Below, in pieces: positions 10,275-20,327 of a DNA stretch of 64,000 nucleotides. Position numbers and translations under genes: made by a program. Positions within the stretch are counted from its first letter, which is position 1. The number at the start of each line of letters is the position of its first letter. Below the pieces are notes generated by a model. That model saw nothing but the letters and a program-made list of their open reading frames with translations. It did not search any database and was not told the origin of the DNA. This stretch comes from Chitinophaga sp. Ak27 (GTDB lineage Bacteria; Bacteroidota; Bacteroidia; Chitinophagales; Chitinophagaceae). The stretch spans positions 310,001 through 374,000 of the forward strand of contig NZ_JABAOB010000003.1 of assembly GCF_012726295.1 (NCBI RefSeq). The letters run 5' to 3'.

Positions 10275-10611
10275 AACTCCCTGTTTTATTAGTCCCGATT
10301 TTTGTTGTCCCAGACTCCTGAAGATGTCATGAATGTTGTTGTGTGTATAGTTACTTTATAATATCAACAGCATTTTTTGATGATGAATTGAATGATGTAT
10401 CGAAGACCTGATGATTTAAATTGTTAAAGAATGGTGTTAAAGTTTTTATAACGCTTTTGCTGCAGTTTGGGCGTTTATATATACTATGTCAAAAATGATT
10501 CCAATTTAATAAACGTTTGTAACTATCTGTATTTCAATGTAAAATACCGTGGCGATACGAATAATAAAACATTACTGTAATATTGCAGCAGTTCGTTATA
10601 ATTTTGACCCA
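10275..10611. other. Divergent intergenic region, lipoprotein / pnuC
   Basis: 337 nt, AT-rich, between the divergent lipoprotein gene and pnuC. It holds the TAATTTTG box of pnuC. I looked for a TPP riboswitch, since some Bacteroidota pnu-type transporters have one, and saw no CTGAGA-containing fold. No ORF of note and no clear TAnnTTTG box for the lipoprotein. Confidence 0.6.
10599..10606 (+). promoter_or_regulatory. -7 box TAATTTTG of pnuC
   Basis: Matches TAnnTTTG and ends 5 nt before ATG 10612, which puts the expected transcription start at or next to the start codon. No good -33 TTTG. Confidence 0.5.
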
Positions 10612-11262
10612 ATGTCTTCATTTTTTAGCATTCAGCACATCTTTTTTACTGCACTGGGATATTCGGTCAGTTATGTTGAATTTATAGGTACGTTAACCGG
10701 TTTGTGGTGCGTGTGGCTGGCTGCCCGGGACCATATTTTAACGTGGCCGGTTGGGCTGGTCAATGTGAGCTGTTTTTTTATACTTTTCTGGCAATTGCAG
10801 CTGTATGCAGATATGTTTTTACAAATCTACTTTTTCGCTACAGGCGTGTATGGGTGGTTGTTTTGGTACAGGAAGCAGCCGGAAAATGAACCGGTGTATG
10901 CGTTGCAATCCCGGCAGCGCTGGGGACTGGGACTAGCGGCGTTGGTACTTTCCGGGATCACAGGTTATATCATCAGTCGCCTGCATGTGTGGTGGCCGGG
11001 AATATTTGAACATCCGGCGGCTTATCCTTATACCGATTCGCTGGTAGCAGTATTGAGTGTAATGGCTAATATCCTGCTGGCGAAAAGAATCTGGGAAAAC
11101 TGGTTGCTGTGGGTATTGGTAGATATTGTAGCTACCGTTATTTATTTTATGAAAGATGTAAAGTTTCTTGGAATCGAATACTTTATTTTGTTGATTATCG
11201 CCACCATGGGCCTTTTGAAATGGTTGAAAACGTATAGGCAACAATCCATTGTTAACAGATAA
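10612..11262 (+). CDS. pnuC: Nicotinamide riboside/mononucleotide transporter PnuC
   Basis: 216-aa inner-membrane transporter for an NAD precursor. Hydrophobic segments cover most of the protein. The family signature is seen as WPVGLVNVSCFFILFW, then LYADMFLQIYFFATGVYGWLFW, and again LWVLVDIVATVIYFMKDV near the C terminus. An upstream GTG in frame at 10549 would add 21 residues, but ATG 10612 is preferred because MSSFFSIQHIF gives the usual length and the -7 box lies just ahead of it. Thiamine transport (PnuT) is the main alternative; no thiamine gene or riboswitch is next to it. The DUF4349-like gene follows after 12 nt. Confidence 0.88.
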   Translation: MSSFFSIQHIFFTALGYSVSYVEFIGTLTGLWCVWLAARDHILTWPVGLVNVSCFFILFWQLQLYADMFLQIYFFATGVYGWLFWYRKQPENEPVYALQSRQRWGLGLAALVLSGITGYIISRLHVWWPGIFEHPAAYPYTDSLVAVLSVMANILLAKRIWENWLLWVLVDIVATVIYFMKDVKFLGIEYFILLIIATMGLLKWLKTYRQQSIVNR

Positions 11263-11274
11263 ACACCAATACCT

Positions 11275-12144
11275 ATGTTCTCAAAATCTTACCGGCGTAT
11301 AGCCGTTGCATTTATACTCGTTTTTATAGCGATGTATGTATTTCGAATTATTTATGGCTATTGTTATAAAGGCCGGCAATATGATGAATCTGGCAGTAAT
11401 AGTTTTTTATCCGGGGTTGTAAAACACCGTAAAAACTATGCATCTGAGAAAATAAAATCGTTGGGCCCTGCCAATGCAGCTCCTGCCAGTATAGCAGGTA
11501 ACCAGAAATATGAGAAAGTGGCCAATGTGCGGTCTAAATCCTCCCATTTTACGGAAGATGAAAAACAGCTGCATAGCACTATTAAAAAGTTTGATGCAAT
11601 TATCCAGTACCAGCAGGAGTCGGGCAATAAAGGAGCACGGGAAATACAAATGCTGATAGGTGTTTCGCCGGAAAAGTTCGACTCATTTTACCTGGCCACG
11701 CAGGGAATTGGCGTGATTAAATCTACCGAAATTACTAAAACCGATAAAACCAACGAATACCGCAAACTCAACGCTACTAAGGTTTCCCTGGAAAAGTCAC
11801 TGGCTTCTTTCAACGACCTGAAAGCTAAAGAGGGAAAGATAGAAGACTTTATAGCGTTACATAACAAGATTTACGAGGTGGAAACGGAATTGCAGGGCCT
11901 GGGCGTGGAGCTGGGAAATTTTGATACGGAGAATGAATTTTGTACGGTGCAGTTTTCCATGTACGAAGGAGCGGCAGAGAAGCCTATCAGTTTTGTAACC
12001 CGTTTGAAAGTGGCGCTGGAATGGACAATAAAGTATTATGGAGTATTAGTGGCAAGTGTATTCTTTGCGGCGGCAGCTGCATGGGTAATATTGAAATTGA
12101 TATTGTTGGTAAATACTTTTATCGCTTCGCAGAAGAAAGTATAA
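11275..12144 (+). CDS. DUF4349-like membrane protein
   Basis: 289 aa. An N-terminal membrane segment (about 8-25) and a C-terminal one (about 258-283) flank an extracytoplasmic region. That region reads as a DUF4349-type domain: a beta part with FDSFYLATQGIGVIKSTEITKT, then a helical hairpin (YRKLNATKVSLEKSLASF to KIYEVETELQGLGVEL) predicted to be coiled coil, then a closing strand CTVQFSMYE. The family is widespread and without a known function. It probably shares a transcript with pnuC (12 nt gap), but there is no obvious functional link. Confidence 0.7.
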   Translation: MFSKSYRRIAVAFILVFIAMYVFRIIYGYCYKGRQYDESGSNSFLSGVVKHRKNYASEKIKSLGPANAAPASIAGNQKYEKVANVRSKSSHFTEDEKQLHSTIKKFDAIIQYQQESGNKGAREIQMLIGVSPEKFDSFYLATQGIGVIKSTEITKTDKTNEYRKLNATKVSLEKSLASFNDLKAKEGKIEDFIALHNKIYEVETELQGLGVELGNFDTENEFCTVQFSMYEGAAEKPISFVTRLKVALEWTIKYYGVLVASVFFAAAAAWVILKLILLVNTFIASQKKV

Positions 12145-12146
12145 AA

Positions 12147-12172
12147 ATGCCGGAGTATCAATACTCCGGCAT
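12147..12172. terminator. Bidirectional terminator, DUF4349 gene / phosphoesterase
   Basis: Perfect inverted repeat ATGCCGGAGTAT-CA-ATACTCCGGCAT with A-run before and a T-rich tail after (CAGTATTTTAT), between convergent genes. Confidence 0.8.
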
Positions 12173-12179
12173 CAGTATT

Positions 12180-13394
12180 TTATACAGTGTATTCACCTAC
12201 TTTGGTACCGTCGTCTTTCAGCATGGTCAGTACCAGTTGTTGCTGATCTGCTTTTATTTTTATTAGCGTCCGGGCACCGTCTTTCGGGCCACCACCAATA
12301 ATAAGCGGGTATTCATGCTGGCCTTTTACGGGCGCATAAACACCGTATTGGTGGGTATGACCGCATACCAGGATATCTATCTTGTGTTTGTTGAACAGGT
12401 CGCCAAACATTTCGCGGCAATGTTTTACACCGTGCCATTCGCCGGAATGATAATGTGGAATATGCATCATGACAACTTTGTGTTTCGCTTTTTTAAAGGC
12501 GGGGCTTTGGAGTTGTTGTTCCAGCCATTGTGCCTGTTGCTGCCGGTAGGCATCAAAGTCAACGATGCCCGCATATACCGGGTGTGTATCTTCTTTATCT
12601 TCTCCTGTATCCAATACTATAGCGAAAACGGGTCCTATGTTAAAGGTAAAGTAGTTATTGTGCCCTGGGTTATCGAAGTACTGGTGCCATTCCCTGGCGT
12701 ATTTGCCCCTGGTTTCGTGGTTACCTCTTACATACATGAAGGGGGTTCGGGTAGAAAAAATATCGCCACAGGGGGTGAGCATATGGTCGATGATTTGTTG
12801 TTCGTCGGCCTGATAGTCAAACACATCGCCGTTGAAGAAAACGAAATCGTATGGATCTTGTCCATTCAGTCCCATCAGGTGAGGAATAGAGGCGGGTCGG
12901 TCGTGTATATCATTAATGATCAGCCAGGATACTTCTTTTGCTTGTGGATCGGGGGCGGTGAAAGTATAGGTATCGCTGGTGATGGTGTTGCCATAGGTCA
13001 TTTTATAGGGTTCAAACGACAGGATGTTTTTAGAATAAACTTTGTAGCTGTATTTTTTCCCGGGTTGCAGGGGGCCGAGTTCAATACGGTGCCGGCGGTT
13101 GTTGGCGTCTACCAGGCCATGGTGGATGCTGTGGGCTTTCTGGTTAAGCTGTCCGTCGATGCCGTATTCCACCCAGCTATAGGAAGGGCGGGAAGTGAGC
13201 CACATCACGGAAATGGTATGTGGACCAGGGTATTGCAGGTAAGGTTTGCACAGAAAGGTGATGTCCGGGTTGTCGGCCGGGTGGATACCGGCTTTGGCTA
13301 CGGCGGGTATAATACCGGTCATACCCAGCAGGCTGGCCTTGGAAATGTTGCCCAGGAAAGATCGCCTGGACTGTTCACTGTTTGATTTTTTCAT
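12180..13394 (-). CDS. Tat-exported metallophosphoesterase (purple acid phosphatase-like)
   Basis: 404 aa. A twin-arginine signal SRRSFLGNIS (R10-R11) with hydrophobic core to about residue 35 indicates folded export. Residues about 45-145 form a fibronectin-III-like domain as in purple acid phosphatases (PYLQYPGPHTISVMWLTS). The catalytic domain has all metallophosphoesterase motifs: NDIHD (161-165), NGDVFD (188-193), RGNHE (223-227), MMHIPHYH and CGHTHQYG. Two metal ions are expected. The substrate is unknown; a phosphomonoester or nucleotide is the usual guess. It is alone on the minus strand, convergent with the DUF4349 gene. Confidence 0.88.
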   Translation of the reverse strand: MKKSNSEQSRRSFLGNISKASLLGMTGIIPAVAKAGIHPADNPDITFLCKPYLQYPGPHTISVMWLTSRPSYSWVEYGIDGQLNQKAHSIHHGLVDANNRRHRIELGPLQPGKKYSYKVYSKNILSFEPYKMTYGNTITSDTYTFTAPDPQAKEVSWLIINDIHDRPASIPHLMGLNGQDPYDFVFFNGDVFDYQADEQQIIDHMLTPCGDIFSTRTPFMYVRGNHETRGKYAREWHQYFDNPGHNNYFTFNIGPVFAIVLDTGEDKEDTHPVYAGIVDFDAYRQQQAQWLEQQLQSPAFKKAKHKVVMMHIPHYHSGEWHGVKHCREMFGDLFNKHKIDILVCGHTHQYGVYAPVKGQHEYPLIIGGGPKDGARTLIKIKADQQQLVLTMLKDDGTKVGEYTV

Positions 13395-15232
<1,838 letters not shown>

Positions 15233-15237
15233 TTATA

Positions 15238-15268
15238 GTAATGATCCCGGTTTGGCCGGGATCATTAC
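15238..15268 (+). promoter_or_regulatory. Strong intercistronic hairpin atpD-atpC
   Basis: GTAATGATCCCGG (15238-15250), loop tttgg, CCGGGATCATTAC (15256-15268): a perfect 13-bp stem six nt after the atpD stop and 23 nt before atpC. It has no U-tract, so it is not a standard terminator. It may set the atpD:atpC ratio by RNA stability or partial termination. Confidence 0.65.
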
Positions 15269-15291
15269 CCTTCACCATTTACGATCATAAC

Positions 15292-15549
15292 ATGCTATTA
15301 GAAGTATTAACACCAGAAAGAAAATTATATGCCGGCGAAGTGTACGGAGTACAGCTGCCAGGTATTGACGGTTCTTTTGAAATACTGGATAAACATGCGC
15401 CATTAATTGCAGCTCTCGGAAATGGTAAAATGAAAGTGCTGAAAGACAAGGCGCACGCCGAGTTCTTTACTATCAGCGGTGGATTCGTGGAAGTGTTGCG
15501 CAATAAGGCTACCGTACTCGTAGAAGGCGCTGTAGCAGTGGAGAAATAA
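15292..15549 (+). CDS. atpC: F1Fo ATP synthase subunit epsilon
   Basis: 85 aa from ATG 15292 (MLLEVLTPERKLYAGEVYGV). The N-terminal beta-sandwich is complete: LPGIDGSFEILDKHAPLIAAL and FFTISGGFVEVLRNKATVLVEGA. The C-terminal helical hairpin that inhibits ATP hydrolysis in many bacteria is absent; the protein ends right after the sandwich. Short epsilons of this kind are usual in Bacteroidota. The frame is open upstream to ATG 15241, but that start lies in the hairpin and adds a non-homologous stretch. Confidence 0.95.
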   Translation: MLLEVLTPERKLYAGEVYGVQLPGIDGSFEILDKHAPLIAALGNGKMKVLKDKAHAEFFTISGGFVEVLRNKATVLVEGAVAVEK

Positions 15550-15576
15550 GCATACCAGCAAGAAATTATAATAACC

Positions 15577-15609
15577 AGGCCGGGTAAGATTACCCGGCCT
15601 TCGTTTTTG
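15577..15609 (+). terminator. Terminator of atpD-atpC
   Basis: AGGCCGGGTAA-GA-TTACCCGGCCT (15577-15600), a perfect stem, followed by TCGTTTTTGT. It lies 27 nt after the atpC stop. Confidence 0.88.
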
Positions 15610-16050
15610 TCCTAACTATTCCAATCTTAGATGACCCGGCAAGGAACAGGATTGCAACGCCGGGATTTCCTCTCTATTCATCTATGTGCAATACATTACC
15701 TGTACGGCTATACGAGATATCCGCAGTTCTATAATGCACAACAATAAACAGCCGTATCAAGGGCTGTATATATTACCTAATGAATATGCCTTTGATGATA
15801 AAGTGTTGATGATCAGGTAAAATTCTGGTATCGGTCTATAGAAGGGTCAAAATGTTTTCATAGGTTTGTTCCTTCATAGGTGTATTCTCATCGGTTATTA
15901 CTTACCTGAACGGGCTACGTAATTGATATTATTTACCAATTACTTTAGCAAGATATTTAATTTGTTTTAAATAAACACGATTCCGCCTGTTCATTTTTCA
16001 ACAAAACCAGCCAGCATGCTACATCTCCTTCTATTTCAGATTATTAACTT
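15610..16050. other. Gene-free stretch between atpC and yqgE
   Basis: 441 nt between convergent genes. Two short overlapping open frames can be read (15631-15747, 38 aa; and one of 28 aa starting at ATG 15734). Neither has a recognisable motif or start context. It could be a decayed gene or chance. No promoter pair, RNA fold or repeat recognised. Confidence 0.4.
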
Positions 16051-16608
16051 TTAGTTCAGGGAGGGGTCAATGGGATAATTTGCCATCATGGCAAAGGCGC
16101 TGCCAAGATTTTTGAGAGATTGCTGCCATATTTGCTGTTCACGGGGTTCAAATACCAAGGTGGCATCCGGCTGCGACAGGATCCAGGATTTCTCCTTTAC
16201 TTCTTCTTCCAGCTGTCCCTCCGTCCACCCGCTATAGCCAATAAAGAACTTGATCTGTTTAGGTTCCAGCAGGCCCTTATTAAGGGCAGCCACTACTTCA
16301 TCAAACCTGCCTCCCCAGTAAATACCAGGCAGTATTTCCAACCCCCCGGCAATTAAATCGGGCTGCCGGTGAATAAAATGTATGGTATCCATTTGTACCG
16401 GGCCACCATAATATACGGGGATATTGTTGATCAACACTTCCGGTACCAGGTCGTCCAGCGACTGGTCGAATAACTTATTGATAACGAACCCAAAACTGCC
16501 TTTTTCTTCGTGTTCACAGAGCAATACTACCGTGCGTGCAAAATTTGGATCTTTTAAGAAAGGATCAGCTATCAGCAAAATGCCGGGCGACAAACTTACC
16601 ATAGACAT
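16051..16608 (-). CDS. YqgE/AlgH family protein (UPF0301)
   Basis: 185 aa, cytoplasmic. Matches the family along its length: SPGILLIADPFLKDPNFARTVVLLCEHEE, GSFGFVINK, PVYYGGPVQMDTIHFIHR, PGIYWGGRFDEV, and FIGYSGWTEGQLEEEV-SWIL near the end. AlgH was first named in Pseudomonas alginate regulation, but the family's biochemical role is unknown. The start MSMVSLSPG fits, with a short leader behind a TAAATTTG box at 16628-16635. Confidence 0.92.
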   Translation of the reverse strand: MSMVSLSPGILLIADPFLKDPNFARTVVLLCEHEEKGSFGFVINKLFDQSLDDLVPEVLINNIPVYYGGPVQMDTIHFIHRQPDLIAGGLEILPGIYWGGRFDEVVAALNKGLLEPKQIKFFIGYSGWTEGQLEEEVKEKSWILSQPDATLVFEPREQQIWQQSLKNLGSAFAMMANYPIDPSLN

Positions 16609-16627
16609 ACAATTTTATAGCTCTATC

Positions 16628-16635
16628 CAAATTTA
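16628..16635 (-). promoter_or_regulatory. -7 box TAAATTTG of yqgE
   Basis: Matches TAnnTTTG on the minus strand, 19 nt before the yqgE ATG. The -33 element is weak. Confidence 0.5.
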
Positions 16636-16829
16636 ACTAAATGATTGAATAGTAAAGGAAAAAAGTATCTTGGAAAGTAATTGATGGCATAATGTTGCTA
16701 AGACATTCAGGATCAGGTGCAAAATAGTATGCGGCGGTAATATTGACTGATTTTCTTGCTGAAATAGTTCGAAAAATGGAAAAAATGCGAAATTTCTTTA
16801 TGTTTTGAGAACCGGGAAGAAAATAGAGG

Positions 16830-16975
16830 AAATAAAAAAGGAGGCTAGAAAACCTCCTTACCATTTTATCAACCAAAATCTAAATCGCTTATGGAACGAA
16901 TCCACATCGATGTATGTAGAAAGTTTAATTACTTTGTTATGATCTTGAACTAATCAAATTTAGTACCAAGATTCT
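16830..16975 (-). ncRNA. Candidate small RNA, about 145 nt
   Basis: On the minus strand a TACCTTTG box (16987-16980) is followed about 115 nt later by a hairpin AAGGAGG/CCTCCTT (16853-16859 with 16838-16844, 8-nt loop) and a U-tract (TTTTTTATT). Promoter box, short body and intrinsic terminator together suggest a free transcript. The body has no long frame; a 12-codon frame (MWIRSISDLDFG) sits inside. No -33 TTTG is present at the normal distance, so the promoter is uncertain. It could instead be an attenuated leader for yqgE, which starts 220 nt further on. Confidence 0.4.
16832..16859 (-). terminator. Intrinsic terminator of the candidate small RNA
   Basis: Seven-bp stem (16853-16859 with 16838-16844) and a U-rich tail on the minus strand. 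No U-tract on the plus strand, so the direction is minus. Confidence 0.6.
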
Positions 16976-17150
16976 GAAGCAAAGGTAAGGAAAGATGCAA
17001 TAATAAAATCAGCAGTGGCCAGTTAAAATTACGTTAAAGTGATGTTGTATTGCTGTTAACAAACTGCAGGCTTGCATTCCGTTCGGAATTTTGTATCATA
17101 GTTGCTATAGCAAACATCTTTTTTAACATATTTTAATATTTCCCTGCGCT

Positions 17151-17158
17151 TATCTTTG
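17151..17158 (+). promoter_or_regulatory. -7 box TATCTTTG of the histidine kinase
   Basis: Matches TAnnTTTG, 29 nt before ATG 17188. The -33 region is T-rich without TTTG. Confidence 0.5.
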
Positions 17159-17187
17159 GCGTAACTTAAAGTCAGACAAAACATTAC

Positions 17188-18564
17188 ATGATACCACTGA
17201 AGAAGATTTTTCCCGTTATTGTTGTACTGATCACGCTATCCCTGTTCGGCATCATTTATATCCAGGTGAGCTGGATCAAAAGCGCGATACTGATTAAAGA
17301 GGAACAGCTGTTTCAACGGGCTGTTAACATGACCAATGACGTGTACAACGATCTGATGTACCGCCGCCAGAGCATGGCCATGTTTAAGCTGGATAACCGG
17401 GCGCCGGCTATAAAAGGATTTAATCCCCTGGATGTTACCAGGATGCCCTATAACCCGCCTGCTATCAGCGAAATCTTTAAAGTAGAGGAAGTGAGGCGTA
17501 TTATCCAGAACAATATGAGGAAAAATCACCTCGATTCCACCCATTTCGAATTCGCCATCATCGGTGTCGCGCCCGGATCTGACCTGGGAGTACCCAAAAT
17601 GCTGTCGGCCAGCTTTGAGCAGATGTTCCAGCGAAACGTTGACGATACTATTGGAGGCAGGAAAAAGTACCGCGTACAGGTGATCCCCCTGGCGGAACCC
17701 AATGACTTTAATCCCCGCGTGGAGAAGCTTTACATCATCATGGCCAACGACGACTCTATTGCCAAGCAGCTGGGCATGATGATCACCGGCGGGGTGCTTT
17801 TTACGATGATTATCATCACCGCCTTTGCCCTTACCATCCGCACCATGCTAAACCAGAAAAAGCTGTCGGAGATAAAGTCTGACTTTATCAATAACATGAC
17901 GCATGAACTGAAAACACCGCTGGCCACCATCTCCCTGGCCATTGATGCCATCAGGAATGAGAAAGTCATGTCAAAACCGGAAAAAATCCAGTATTTCTCG
18001 GGTATTATCAAGGAAGAAAATAAACGCATGAATAAACAGGTGGAAAGTATCCTGCAATCGGCCCTCCTCGAAAAAGATGAAATAGGGCTGAAACTACAGG
18101 CCACCGATGTACATGCCGTAATCCAGAATACGACCGATAACCTGCAGCTGCAGCTGGCCGGTAAAAACGGCGAGGTAGACCTGCAACTGGATGCTATCAA
18201 CCCAGTGATTATGGCGGATGATGTGCATTTTTCCAACCTCATCTTCAACCTGATGGACAATGCCATCAAGTATTCCAATGATCAGCTTAAGATTGTTATC
18301 CAGACTTATAATACACGCAAAAGCCTGTTCATCGTGATTATCGACAATGGTATCGGGATGAGCCGCGATACTATTTCCCGTATCTTTGAAAAGTTCTACC
18401 GCGCTCATACCGGTAATGTACATAACGTAAAAGGTTTTGGGCTGGGTCTCACCTATGTGAAAGCCATTGTAGACGCGCATAAAGGAAAAATTAAAGTGGA
18501 AAGTATCGTAGGGAAAGGCAGTAAGTTTACCCTGGAATTTCCGCAGGAACTAGATAAAGGATAA
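17188..18564 (+). CDS. Two-component sensor histidine kinase
   Basis: 458 aa. TM1 at about 8-28, a periplasmic sensor of about 165 residues with no known domain, TM2 at about 197-218, then the HisKA domain with phospho-acceptor H239 in MTHELKTPLA. The HATPase domain has the N box (NLMDNAIKYS), G1 (DNGIGM), F box (FEKFYRAHTGNVH) and G2 (GFGLGLTYVKAIV). It resembles RprX/BaeS-type kinases of Bacteroidota. No response regulator is adjacent; the OmpR-type gene at 33660 is 15 kb away and may or may not be the partner. The downstream ThiF-like gene starts 5 nt after the stop, so the two are co-transcribed. Confidence 0.93.
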   Translation: MIPLKKIFPVIVVLITLSLFGIIYIQVSWIKSAILIKEEQLFQRAVNMTNDVYNDLMYRRQSMAMFKLDNRAPAIKGFNPLDVTRMPYNPPAISEIFKVEEVRRIIQNNMRKNHLDSTHFEFAIIGVAPGSDLGVPKMLSASFEQMFQRNVDDTIGGRKKYRVQVIPLAEPNDFNPRVEKLYIIMANDDSIAKQLGMMITGGVLFTMIIITAFALTIRTMLNQKKLSEIKSDFINNMTHELKTPLATISLAIDAIRNEKVMSKPEKIQYFSGIIKEENKRMNKQVESILQSALLEKDEIGLKLQATDVHAVIQNTTDNLQLQLAGKNGEVDLQLDAINPVIMADDVHFSNLIFNLMDNAIKYSNDQLKIVIQTYNTRKSLFIVIIDNGIGMSRDTISRIFEKFYRAHTGNVHNVKGFGLGLTYVKAIVDAHKGKIKVESIVGKGSKFTLEFPQELDKG

Positions 18565-18569
18565 AGCGT

Positions 18570-19382
18570 ATGATACTGAGTGAAAAAGAAATTCAGCATT
18601 TTAAAAACCCCATTGCCGTACCGGGTATGGGTATCAGCATGCAGGAGAAACTGAAGGAAGCCCGGGTATTAGTAGTAGGCGCCGGCGGCCTGGGAAGCCC
18701 GGTAATACAATATCTCAGCGCCAGCGGGATAGGGGTATTGGGTATTGCGGATTACGGTGTGATCAACGATGAAGATATGCATCGGCAACCTGTATACCAG
18801 ATGCAGGATATCCGTAAGCATAAAGCAAAAATGGCAGCCAGCAGGCTCTGGGCGGTAAATCCATATACCAAACATTACCCGATACTAATGCAGGTAAAGC
18901 CCGAAACCATCGGTATGATGCTGGTGGGCTTTGACCTGGTGATTGACTGCTCGCAACATCTGCCCACTCACCTGGTGATTAACGATGCTTGCCTGGTCAA
19001 CGATAAACCTTTTATCACGGGGGAAGTGCATAACTGGATGGCCTGGTTTGGCGGCTTTAATATGCCCCTGGCTGACGGCACGCGCTCAGCTACTTACCGC
19101 TGCGCCTTGCCTATTACAGAAGAATACCGCAATTTCGATGCAGGTGCTATTGGCGCCACGCATGGTGCACTCGGCATGCAAATCGTATGCGAGGTGATCA
19201 AATATCTCATGGACGTACCCATAGGTGTTGCCGGGAAGCTCTATGGTATAGACTATCTCCATAATCAAACCCAGGTATATGACCTGCAGCCGGATACCGC
19301 GCAGATCGAAAGTACCCGTGCAGCTGGTATCCTCACTGCGGATGATTACGGGCTGGAAATAGTGCCGGATGTGGAAGATTAA
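18570..19382 (+). CDS. ThiF/MoeB/HesA-family adenylyltransferase-like protein
   Basis: 270 aa with a Rossmann E1-like fold: nucleotide loop GAGGLGS (37-43), then DYGVINDEDMHRQPVYQMQDIRKHKA, where R (of HRQ) and K are the usual ATP-contact residues, and the acidic DLVIDCSQH strand. In this family it activates the C terminus of a small sulphur carrier (ThiS, MoaD) by adenylation. The two CxxC pairs that bind zinc in MoeB/ThiF are not kept: only YRC remains of CxxC and the C-terminal pair is missing. No thiS or moaD gene is nearby, so the partner is unknown. It follows the histidine kinase by 5 nt. Confidence 0.82.
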   Translation: MILSEKEIQHFKNPIAVPGMGISMQEKLKEARVLVVGAGGLGSPVIQYLSASGIGVLGIADYGVINDEDMHRQPVYQMQDIRKHKAKMAASRLWAVNPYTKHYPILMQVKPETIGMMLVGFDLVIDCSQHLPTHLVINDACLVNDKPFITGEVHNWMAWFGGFNMPLADGTRSATYRCALPITEEYRNFDAGAIGATHGALGMQIVCEVIKYLMDVPIGVAGKLYGIDYLHNQTQVYDLQPDTAQIESTRAAGILTADDYGLEIVPDVED

Positions 19383-19397
19383 GCTGAAAGCTCTATA

Positions 19398-20306
19398 TCA
19401 TAGCTGCTCAGTGAGGATGGTTTTGGCGCCGATCTTAAGTTCATGCTTTACGCCCAGTTTAAGGGAATAGTTTTCGGCGCTATGCCCCGATGGAAAGCCA
19501 AAACAAACTGGGTAATCATATTCCTTGACCAGGTTGCTGATAATCTCGTATTCGGACTGCCCAAATGGGGTATCTGTTTCCTTACCGTCTACAAAGGAGC
19601 CTACTACCAGCCCGGCCAGTTTATCCAACCAGCCGGCGCGTTTCAGATTATACATCATCCGGTCGATGTTGTACCGGTATTCGCCTATATCTTCCAGCAG
19701 CAGGATTTTACCTTTTGTATTTACCTGGGAGGGCGTACCGGAAAGATTGGCCAGCATAGACAGGTTACCACCTACCAGTATACCCGAAGTTTTTCCTTCC
19801 CGGTTGAGTGGGTGAGCGGCGGTGGTATAGCGGTAAGGCTTTCCTTTTAATGCGGTAGCCAGGCTGCGCACATACTCATTATCCAGCGTATCGGGAGTAA
19901 TGCCGCTGCACATCATGGAATGGAGGGTGGCAATGCCAAATTTTTGTTGTATATGGGAATGCAGGGCAGTAATATCACTGTAGCCACAGAGCCATTTGGG
20001 CGCCTTACGGAATTTGGTAAAGTCGAGTTTATCAAGGATGCAAACCATGCCGTATCCACCACGTCCGAAGACAATGGCTTTTATTTCCGGGTCATCCAGC
20101 ATATCCTGCAATTCTTCCAACCTGAGTTCGTCGGGAGCGGAAAAATTATGAAAGCTGGTGCCTACTGTTATACCAAGGTGTACGTGATAACCCCAGGAGC
20201 TGAGCACGCCCCGTGCATATTCAGCTGCCTGCAGGTCCATTTTGCTGCTGGAACAGGTAATTCCGATCAAATCACCTTTTTTCAAATATGGTGGAATTTT
20301 TACCAT
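19398..20306 (-). CDS. LD-carboxypeptidase, S66 family
   Basis: 302 aa, cytoplasmic, cleaves the L-Lys/DAP-D-Ala bond of murein tetrapeptides during peptidoglycan recycling. Family motifs: GITCSSSKM near the start, FGRGGYG, GYSDITALH carrying the nucleophilic serine, LHSMMCSG, GGNLSMLANLSGTP, LLLEDIGEYRYNIDRMM with the catalytic Glu, and FGFPSGHSAENYSL with the catalytic His. Microcin-immunity MccF proteins share this fold but the length and motifs fit LdcA better. It is convergent with the ThiF-like gene (15 nt apart) and divergent from metG. Confidence 0.9.
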   Translation of the reverse strand: MVKIPPYLKKGDLIGITCSSSKMDLQAAEYARGVLSSWGYHVHLGITVGTSFHNFSAPDELRLEELQDMLDDPEIKAIVFGRGGYGMVCILDKLDFTKFRKAPKWLCGYSDITALHSHIQQKFGIATLHSMMCSGITPDTLDNEYVRSLATALKGKPYRYTTAAHPLNREGKTSGILVGGNLSMLANLSGTPSQVNTKGKILLLEDIGEYRYNIDRMMYNLKRAGWLDKLAGLVVGSFVDGKETDTPFGQSEYEIISNLVKEYDYPVCFGFPSGHSAENYSLKLGVKHELKIGAKTILTEQL

Positions 20307-20319
20307 TGTACCTTTTGTT

Positions 20320-20327
20320 TACCTTTG
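20320..20327 (+). promoter_or_regulatory. -7 box TACCTTTG of metG
   Basis: Matches TAnnTTTG and gives a leader of about 110 nt. That leader contains a small perfect hairpin GGTGATT/AATCACC (20385-20405). No clear -33. Confidence 0.45.

Larger units (their letters stand above)
16609..17187. other. Long intergenic region yqgE / histidine kinase
   Basis: 579 nt between divergent genes with no credible protein-coding frame. It holds the yqgE promoter box (16628), a candidate minus-strand small RNA (16830-16975) with its own -7 box and terminator, and the histidine-kinase promoter box (17151). Confidence 0.6.

Noticed and set aside
10275..10611. Riboswitch for pnuC (TPP or NAD type)
   Set aside because: No CTGAGA or other core element seen, and the -7 box lies too close to the ATG to leave room for one.
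12315..13385. A 356-codon plus-strand frame
   Set aside because: It is antisense to the Tat-exported phosphoesterase, all motifs of which are intact on the minus strand.
16637..16876. A 79-codon minus-strand frame
   Set aside because: It would start from TTG inside the candidate small RNA, crosses its terminator and has no conserved look.
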